NCBI RefSeq assembly: GCF_020193575.1
Contig: NZ_JADYVD010000010.1
Coordinates: 62,001-126,000, forward strand
DNA: 64,000 nt
Source: Ensifer sp. IC4062
GTDB lineage: Bacteria; Pseudomonadota; Alphaproteobacteria; Rhizobiales; Rhizobiaceae
Direction: 5' to 3'
Part shown: positions 58,592 through 64,000 of the stretch, piece by piece
How positions within the stretch are numbered: the stretch's first letter is position 1
Layout of the letters: the number at the start of each line of letters is the position of its first letter
The notes under the pieces: generated by a model
What the model was told of the DNA's origin: nothing
What the model saw: the letters and a program-made list of their open reading frames with translations, nothing else
The model's database searches: none
Position numbers and translations under genes: made by a program

Positions 58592-59238
58592 CCCCCACCA
58601 TTACCGCCTTTGAACGGTCGCCCGATCGCGGCAAGGGTTTGGCGCGTGACATGCGCGTTCGCTGGGCGCTCGAAGAAGCGGGCCAGCCTTACGAGGTTCG
58701 CCTTCTTTCGTTCAAGGAGATGAAGGAACCCGCGCATCTCGAGCTTCAGCCTTTCGGGCAGATCCCGACCTATGAAGAAGGCGATCTCGCCCTCTTCGAG
58801 TCGGGAGCGATCGTCTTCCATATCGCCGAGCGCCATGGGGGCCTGCTGCCAGACGATGCGAATGCCCGGGCGCGCGCGATCGCGTGGATGTTTGCCGCGC
58901 TCAACACGGTGGAGCCGGCGATCTTCGACCGCGCCCTCTGCAAGATCCTCGAGCGCGACAAGCCTTGGTACGAGCAGCGCCTGCGGTACCTCGAGGACAG
59001 CATCCGCAACCGGCTGGAGAAGCTTTCCGATCGCCTTGGCGATGCCGACTGGCTCGACGGCGACTTCAGCGCCGGTGACCTGCTGATGGTGACGGTGCTG
59101 CTCAGGTTGAAGGGATCGGACATATTGGAGGAATATCCGAACCTCTCCGCCTATGTCGCTCGCGCCGAAGCGCGGCCCGCATACAAGCGCGCTTTCGACG
59201 CTCAGCTGGCGGTTTTCACCGCCGCATCGACCGGCTGA
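58588..59238 (+). CDS. Glutathione S-transferase family protein
   Basis: The 216-residue protein starts MTPTITAFERSPDRGKGLAR. The N-terminal thioredoxin-like half has RVRWALEEAGQPYEVRLLSF and the cis-proline segment FGQIPTYEEGDLALFESGAI with ES, which binds the glutathione gamma-glutamyl part. The C-terminal helical half reads SAGDLLMVTVLLRLKGSDIL. The usual catalytic Ser or Cys near the N terminus is not obvious: Ser 11 in FERSPDRG is the best candidate. GAGGAG 8 bp upstream is the ribosome site. Confidence 0.9.
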   Translation: MTPTITAFERSPDRGKGLARDMRVRWALEEAGQPYEVRLLSFKEMKEPAHLELQPFGQIPTYEEGDLALFESGAIVFHIAERHGGLLPDDANARARAIAWMFAALNTVEPAIFDRALCKILERDKPWYEQRLRYLEDSIRNRLEKLSDRLGDADWLDGDFSAGDLLMVTVLLRLKGSDILEEYPNLSAYVARAEARPAYKRAFDAQLAVFTAASTG

Positions 59239-59260
59239 CAATGAGTGGGCTCTTGCGAAC

Positions 59261-59298
59261 GCCGCGCGTCCCCAATCGGACGCGCAAAGGTCGCTGGC
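59261..59298. repeat. Composite-repeat flank fragment
   Basis: CGCCGCGCGTCCCCAATCGG and ACGCGCAAAGGTCGCTGG match the left flank and right flank blocks of the large repeats brought together. It lies within 20 bp of the LysR stop. Confidence 0.6.
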
Positions 59299-59315
59299 GT
59301 CAGCACATCGCGGCT

Positions 59316-60311
59316 TCATGCATCGTAGGGCAGCCTTATGGTGCGAAGCCTGAGCAGTGCAGAATTCCGGGCGGCTTCGGAATCATCCTCCCAAGGCAGC
59401 GGGGGAATAAAGAACGAGACCAAAAAATCGATGAAGGTTCGCACCTTCGTCGAGACGTGATGTGTCGGCGGATAGATGGCGGAGATCGTATAAGGGGGCT
59501 GTCGATATCCTCTGAGAATCTGGACAAGCGCACCCTGCCGTAGCGCATCGGCTGCGAGGAACAATGGCAATGAAGCTATGCCCAGACCCGCTATCGCCAT
59601 ATCCCTTAATGCCCCGCCGTTGTTGATCACGATGCGGCTGCGCATGGAGACACTGACGGGCGGCCCTCCCTTCGTCGCCGCTTCGAACTGCCAAAGACGG
59701 TTAGCGTGAACATAGGCATAATCGATGCACTGGTGATTGGCGAGTTCGGCGACCGTCTTGGGCTGTCCGTGCGCCTCGATGTAGGCAGGGCTGCAAACGA
59801 CAACACGCGGGCATTCGCATAGCGTTCGGGCGCGCAGGTTGGAGTCACGCAGATGGCCGATGCGAATGCCAATATCGTAGCCACCCTGCACGAGGTCGAC
59901 CAATCGATCTTCATAGTCGACCGCCAGTTCGAGGTCGGGATGTCGTCGCGCGAATTCTGCAATGACCGGCCCCAGGTACATAGCGCCGAACGACATCGGC
60001 GTCGTGATGCGCAGCTGGCCGCGAAGGCTCTTTATCCGCTCCGCCGAAAGGCTTTCTGCGGTCTGGTTGATCTCGTTTATCAGGGGCACCATGCGTTCGT
60101 AGAAAGCATCGCCATTCTCGGTCGGCCTGACCTGACGCGTCGAGCGCTGGAAGAGTTCCACGCCGAGCGCTGCCTCCAAGTCGCTGATGCGCTTGCTGAT
60201 CACGGATTTGGACAGGTTCAGGCGCTCCGCTGCAGCGGTAATGCTTCCCGATTCCATCACGCGGATAAACGTGAGTATGTCGTCAAAGCGCCACCTCGAT
60301 GTAGCGAACAT
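59316..60311 (-). CDS. LysR-type regulator
   Basis: This 331-residue protein (start MFATSRWRFDDILTFIRVME) has a LysR helix-turn-helix: SITAAAERLNLSKSVISKRI near residues 21-40 and SDLEAALGVELFQRSTRQV. The effector domain starts LRGQLRITTPMSFGAMYLGP. The C terminus runs about 30 residues past the usual end (EDDSEAARNSALLRL and more) toward a repeat fragment, so the tail may be a replacement. It lies downstream of the isochorismatase-like gene on the same strand, 363 bp apart, so control is only a guess. Confidence 0.88.
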   Translation of the reverse strand: MFATSRWRFDDILTFIRVMESGSITAAAERLNLSKSVISKRISDLEAALGVELFQRSTRQVRPTENGDAFYERMVPLINEINQTAESLSAERIKSLRGQLRITTPMSFGAMYLGPVIAEFARRHPDLELAVDYEDRLVDLVQGGYDIGIRIGHLRDSNLRARTLCECPRVVVCSPAYIEAHGQPKTVAELANHQCIDYAYVHANRLWQFEAATKGGPPVSVSMRSRIVINNGGALRDMAIAGLGIASLPLFLAADALRQGALVQILRGYRQPPYTISAIYPPTHHVSTKVRTFIDFLVSFFIPPLPWEDDSEAARNSALLRLRTIRLPYDA

Positions 60312-60674
60312 AGGGTTCTCCGTGAGTGCGTTATTTTTGTCCGCCTGCGGCTCGCGCCCGCTGAGCCGCAGGCGGGCCCTTCGAGCGCTGCTCCACCCGG
60401 AAACATTACGCGCGAATGGCGGGTCGCGCGAACAGTAATGAGGTCGGCGGGCCGAACTGACAGCGACGGTGGTGTGGTGAGGACGACTGCGCCGGTCGCG
60501 AGCCGCACGAGAGGCACTGGCGGATAAAATGCCAAGCCAGGGAGCCGCCGCGGAAGGCGAAAACATGTGGCGAACGCTTCAAGCGCGACCGCTGCCATCA
60601 GCAAGATGAGGAGGATTTGGGGGCGTAAATGACCTGGCCAGCGTCGTCGGGTGACGACACTGGCCAGTCTGCGG
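60312..60674. other. Intergenic, no gene recognised
   Basis: This stretch lies upstream of the LysR gene and downstream of the hydrolase gene. A long open frame (the extension of the LysR frame) is Ser/Arg-rich and non-family. No repeat was recognised. Confidence 0.45.
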
Positions 60675-61316
60675 CTATTCGGCGCGATCGTAAGAGAACT
60701 GGATGCCGGCGGTGCCGCCGGTCTCGATGAAGAGGTTCATGAAGGCGGGCACGGTCTCACTGCGCTTCCAGTCGCGCTGGAGCTCGCAGAAGAGCTGCAC
60801 CGTGGAGATGAGTTTTCCGCCCGCCTGCTCGATACGCCGCAGCGCCGCCTCATGCGCCGTAACCGAGGTGCCGCCGACCGCGTCAACAGGGACATAGACC
60901 TCATAGCCTTCGGCCAGCGCGTCGATCGCCGGAAAGGTAAGACAGGCTTCGGTCCAGAGCGCCGTCATGACGAGCTTCTTGCGGCCGGTGTCCTCGACCG
61001 CCTTGCGGAATTCGACATCCTCCCAGCTGTTGATGGTGGTGCGGTCATAGGTCGGATATTCGCCGAGCACCTTTCGGATATGCGGCACCGGCGGCTTGTT
61101 GAGGCCGGTCTTTACGTTCACGGTCGAATGGACAATCGGCAGTCCATAGGCGACCGCCGCCTTCGAGCAGCCGACGATATTGTTGAGCAGCAGCTGCCGG
61201 TCCATCGAGGCGATGGAGTTCACCTGAACGGGCTGGTAGTCGATGATAATGAACGCAGCATTCTGCGGGGTGAGGAGGCGGTCCTTGGCAGGATCGCGGA
61301 TCGGTTCGCTAGCCAT
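60675..61316 (-). CDS. Isochorismatase-family (YcaC-like) hydrolase
   Basis: The 213-residue protein (start MASEPIRDPAKDRLLTPQNA) has AAFIIIDYQPVQVNSIASMD with the catalytic Asp in IIDYQ, the Lys in the middle (PVPHIRKVLGEYPTYDRTTI region), and TALWTEACLTFPAIDALAEG with Cys 134-like nucleophile in EACLTF. It belongs to the cysteine-hydrolase YcaC group. GAAGGGAGAAGAC before ATG 61316 is a good ribosome site. Substrate unknown. The product is soluble. Confidence 0.9.
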   Translation of the reverse strand: MASEPIRDPAKDRLLTPQNAAFIIIDYQPVQVNSIASMDRQLLLNNIVGCSKAAVAYGLPIVHSTVNVKTGLNKPPVPHIRKVLGEYPTYDRTTINSWEDVEFRKAVEDTGRKKLVMTALWTEACLTFPAIDALAEGYEVYVPVDAVGGTSVTAHEAALRRIEQAGGKLISTVQLFCELQRDWKRSETVPAFMNLFIETGGTAGIQFSYDRAE

Positions 61317-61725
61317 GTCTTCTCCCTTCGGTCTGTTGTGATCTGCATAGCCCTGACCCACATGTTGAGATCATTTTGTGGAGGAGCTTGTTAAAGCAAT
61401 CGGGCCCTTGGACTCTTAGCAAATCTGCCAGGTCCCAATGAGGCAGCCATTGCGAAACCGGTGTTTCCCTTAGGCGAACAATCGATCGACGATAGTGCCG
61501 GCGCGTGAAAGACTCCTCCCGATGTGAAACTGGTCGCGATACATAAACTCGCACTCGATTGTTCACGTGACACGAACCAAAGGTTCGGCGAGACATCCAG
61601 TTGAGACCGACTATTCCTCCCCACTCCGCTTTGACTCCAGACAGATAGTAATCGATGCAGCGGACGATAGTGGGCTACTTCGACAGGCACGTCCTCCCGC
61701 AACGGTTGAGCGAGCGTGCAGCGGC
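61317..61725. other. Intergenic, no gene recognised
   Basis: This 409-bp stretch between two minus-strand genes has lower GC than its neighbours and no reading frame with family resemblance. I see no repeat. It may hold a promoter for the hydrolase gene. Confidence 0.45.
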
Positions 61726-62601
61726 TTATGGGGTAGCGTGTAGCGTTGTCACCATACGCTTGATCGCGGCTGCCAAGGGTGTCGCGCCGCGCCAGTGCTC
61801 GTTGTTCTCCTGGCGGGTGACGCGGCCGCGCGCGATGCCGTCATACATACCAAGCAGAGCCGTGGCGACTTCCGGCGTGACGCCCGCCTCGGTCAGAACC
61901 GCAAGGTGCTGCTCCGGCGGCAGGAATACCGGCTCGATCGGGCGGCCAAGAACTTCCGCAAAGGCGGTCGCCACATCGCGGGCGCTCCAATCCTCTTGTC
62001 CACCAAGTTCCACGATCCGCGTGCCCTCCCACGTCTCGGTCATGAGCTGAGCAGCCGCCTCTCCCACATCCGCGGTGCTAACCATGGGGATGTTCTGCTC
62101 AACGTTCAGGAACGACGGCAGAATGCCCTCCGAGATGGCGGCTTCAGCAACCTCCGACCAGGTTTCGATGAAATAGCCACTGCGAAGAAAAGCTGTGGCG
62201 CGCGCGGCACCGGCAAGCGCAGTCTCGATTTCGTGCAACGTGGCGATGACGCCGGTGTCGGAGGCATGCTGCGCACCAATCGATGAAAGGACAACCGTCT
62301 TGGCAAGGTTTGCGCGCCGCACTGCTTCGGCAATAGCTCTGCCAAGCTCCGCCGCCTGTGCGAACGGATCACCGTCCCGAGGCGGCGGGCTCAGGAGGAA
62401 CGCCGCCGACGCGCCCTCCATGGCCCGAGAGACGTCGTCCGCACTGTAAAGGTTGGCGATGGCGACCTCGGCACCCAGCGCCTTCCATGATTCACCCTGC
62501 TCCGGACGGCGCACCACGACACGCACCTGCTCGCCACGCTCAATAAGCGCACGTGCTGTTTCGCCGCCAGCCCTACCCGCTGCTCCAAAGACCACATGCA
62601 T
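61726..62601 (-). CDS. NmrA-like NAD(P)H-binding protein
   Basis: The 291-residue protein (start MHVVFGAAGRAGGETARALI) has the atypical Rossmann motif GAAGRAGG, then RGEQVRVVVRRPEQGESWKA, SADDVSRAMEGASAAFLLSP and TVVLSSIGAQHASDTGVIAT. It is of the NmrA/HSCARG type, which senses or uses NAD(P)H in place of classical short-chain dehydrogenase chemistry. GGAGGACAGG before ATG 62601 sets the start. It is divergent from the LysR gene at 62696 with 94 bp between, so the LysR protein probably regulates it. Confidence 0.9.
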   Translation of the reverse strand: MHVVFGAAGRAGGETARALIERGEQVRVVVRRPEQGESWKALGAEVAIANLYSADDVSRAMEGASAAFLLSPPPRDGDPFAQAAELGRAIAEAVRRANLAKTVVLSSIGAQHASDTGVIATLHEIETALAGAARATAFLRSGYFIETWSEVAEAAISEGILPSFLNVEQNIPMVSTADVGEAAAQLMTETWEGTRIVELGGQEDWSARDVATAFAEVLGRPIEPVFLPPEQHLAVLTEAGVTPEVATALLGMYDGIARGRVTRQENNEHWRGATPLAAAIKRMVTTLHATP

Positions 62602-62695
62602 CGTCCTGTCCTCCAGAAGGTTCGTGAACGTCTCGATGCAGGTTGAAATACCGCTCGGCATTCCATGCGTCCAATGCATGCGTTATATAGTCTTT

Positions 62696-63658
62696 ATGCG
62701 CGAAGTGAATTTACGTCGGACTGATCTGAACCTGCTCGTGGTGCTTGAGGCGCTCCTTGAGGAAAGGAGTGTTACGCGCGCCGCCAGCCGCCTCGGCATG
62801 AGCCAACCAGCCGTGAGCCGCGCCCTGGGGCGCCTGCGCAAGCTGTTCGGCGATGGCCTGCTGGTGGAAGGGCGGAGTGGCTACACGCCGACGACGCGGG
62901 CCGAAGACATTCGACCAAGACTGCGCAGAGCTCTCGCACAAATCGGCGACATGCTGGAAGCGAGCTCCTTCGATCCGGCAACCGCGACCGGCAACGTGCG
63001 GCTGCTGATGCTGGACCTCGAGACCGCCGCTCTCGTGCCTCATCTGCTTGCCCGCCTCGCGATCGAGGCGCCGCAGCTCGATCTCGACATCGCGGCACCG
63101 GGACCCAGGGGTATCGAAGCGCTGGAGAACGATGCCGTGGATGCGGTGATCGGCGTGATCGACTCGGCGCCGGCAGGAATCCGCCGACGCGGCCTCTATG
63201 ACGACACTTTCGTCACGCTGATGCGCACCGGACATCCCGCGGCAAGCAGGAAGCTCACTCTGACCCGCTATTTGGAGCTGGGACACATCGTGGTGAGCGT
63301 CACCGGCGAAGGGTCGGCGCCCGTCGACATGGCGCTCGCCCGGATGGGCCGCAGGCGGCGGGTGCACGTCCGCGTGCCAAGCTTTCTGGCGGCCGTGGAG
63401 ATCGCCGCCCACTCAGATCTGATCATGACCCTGCCATCGAGTCTGGCGCGGACGGCGGCGGGCATGGGTCGGTTCGTTGCGCTACCCCCACCGCTCGATC
63501 TTGGCAGCTTTACGATGAGCCTGCTCTGGCACGCGCGCCACCAGGACGAGCTGCGTCACATCTGGTTGCGGCGCACCGTTGTCGCTGCGGCCAAGGCCCT
63601 GGGCGGGACCAAGAAAGCCGACGAAGGGGATACTGCAGAGGGCTCAGAAGTTCCCTGA
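62696..63658 (+). CDS. LysR-type regulator, divergent from the NmrA-like gene
   Basis: The 320-residue protein starts MREVNLRRTDLNLLVVLEAL and has the helix-turn-helix SVTRAASRLGMSQPAVSRAL at residues 24-43. The effector domain begins TATGNVRLLMLDLETAALVP and shows a NodD/LinR-like subgroup form (RRTDLNLL...). It is divergent from the NmrA-like gene and probably controls it. Upstream of ATG 62696 lies a partial palindrome CCATGCGTCC / AATGCATGCG that may be the binding site. The longer in-frame reading crosses the neighbour and is not used. Confidence 0.9.
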   Translation: MREVNLRRTDLNLLVVLEALLEERSVTRAASRLGMSQPAVSRALGRLRKLFGDGLLVEGRSGYTPTTRAEDIRPRLRRALAQIGDMLEASSFDPATATGNVRLLMLDLETAALVPHLLARLAIEAPQLDLDIAAPGPRGIEALENDAVDAVIGVIDSAPAGIRRRGLYDDTFVTLMRTGHPAASRKLTLTRYLELGHIVVSVTGEGSAPVDMALARMGRRRRVHVRVPSFLAAVEIAAHSDLIMTLPSSLARTAAGMGRFVALPPPLDLGSFTMSLLWHARHQDELRHIWLRRTVVAAAKALGGTKKADEGDTAEGSEVP

Positions 63659-63746
63659 GATCGCAAGGCCGTGGCGAGCGCTGCCACATCGACCCCGGCA
63701 AGCCAGCGTTCCGACGGCTGATCCCTCTCGACCGATTTCGCCCGAC

Positions 63747-63938
63747 CTATGGAAGTTCGATCTCGCCGTCCACGACGTGGTTGAGGCCGGTGCCCTCCGC
63801 CGTCAGCGTCATGCGGACCTTCAGCTTCCTGCCGCCGACCTGCCCTTCGCGCACGGCCTCCTCGAGCTTGCGCTGCGAGGTCACGCCGACTTCCTTCAGG
63901 AACTTGCGGATCGACATGTTGAAGGCGTCTTCACTCAT
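63747..63938 (-). CDS. DUF6494-like small protein
   Basis: The 63-residue protein starts MSEDAFNMSIRKFLKEVGVT and continues SQRKLEEAVREGQVGGRKLK, then ends in VRMTLTAEGTGLNHVVDGEI. I recognise this pattern as the DUF6494 family of small alphaproteobacterial proteins. Its function is unknown. GAGAGGAGTTCCGCC provides the ribosome site on the minus strand. The longer reading (start 63995) adds a non-family N-terminal stretch and is not used. Confidence 0.85.
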   Translation of the reverse strand: MSEDAFNMSIRKFLKEVGVTSQRKLEEAVREGQVGGRKLKVRMTLTAEGTGLNHVVDGEIELP

Positions 63939-64000
63939 GGCGGAACTCCTCTCCTGTCCGGAAGGGATTGTAAGGGAAGGCAAGCGGTCAGGCAAAGAGG

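Overview
The window looks like part of a replicon of a rhizobial alphaproteobacterium, most likely Sinorhizobium/Ensifer. I infer this from the high GC content, the dense set of short palindromic intergenic repeats of the RIME type (mosaic elements known from Rhizobium and Sinorhizobium), and family content typical of that group: many small TetR, LysR, Lrp and HxlR regulators, each beside the gene it probably controls. I saw no rRNA, tRNA, CRISPR array, transposase gene or replication origin. This reads as an accessory or chromid-like region of small metabolic, efflux and stress units, not a housekeeping core.

Layout. 1-8.2 kb: an HxlR regulator cut by the window edge, azlCD with a divergent Lrp regulator, an acetyltransferase, an overlapping TetR / GFA-like / small-protein operon, remnants of a DJ-1/PfpI gene and a LysR gene, TetR plus VOC, a PhoPQ-related secreted protein and a DUF2200 protein. 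8.2-18.5 kb: three MFS transporters (one paired with an Lrp regulator), a cupin, a DUF411 protein, a Cys-rich mini-protein, a methyltransferase, a tiny membrane protein and the first large block of repeats. 18.9-26 kb: DUF1801, SnoaL, DUF4440 and DUF2277 small proteins, a saccharopine-dehydrogenase-like enzyme with its TetR, a DUF1127-like protein and the argP/argO exporter pair. 26-36.4 kb: an AI-2E-family permease with an unusual C-terminal domain, a frameshifted methyltransferase, an alpha carbonic anhydrase, a SAM-cyclase-ATPase-TPR signalling protein, an SH3 protein and a GrpB protein.

36.7-44.2 kb: a complete iron-siderophore-type ABC importer (binding protein, two permeases, ATPase). 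It is followed by a two-gene aminosugar-type cassette (DegT aminotransferase and Gfo/Idh dehydrogenase) whose far side carries an internally deleted copy of the importer's ATPase gene and its downstream repeat. 44-49 kb: a secreted orphan, a peroxiredoxin-like protein with a divergent AraC regulator, and a TetR-YciI-tag operon behind a perfect operator palindrome. 49-55.3 kb: an SMP-30-like secreted protein, then a glycolipid-binding protein, a TetA-like exporter, a kinase and a sulfite-oxidase-like enzyme. These blocks are delimited by three copies of a ~45-bp repeat and a second internally deleted gene copy. 55.3-64 kb: VOC, PEP-mutase-like, TetR/DoxX, GST, LysR/isochorismatase and NmrA/LysR units and a DUF6494 protein.

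The strongest structural story is genome plasticity driven by repeats. Two gene blocks sit between a resident gene and a partial, internally deleted duplicate of its 3' end. One duplicate preserves what looks like an empty site for a RIME1-like element. A second repeat family has short and long versions, and its core is in opposite orientation in different copies. Repeat sequence supplies the stop codon of at least two genes. All functional names rest on family recognition from the translated sequence. No database search was run.
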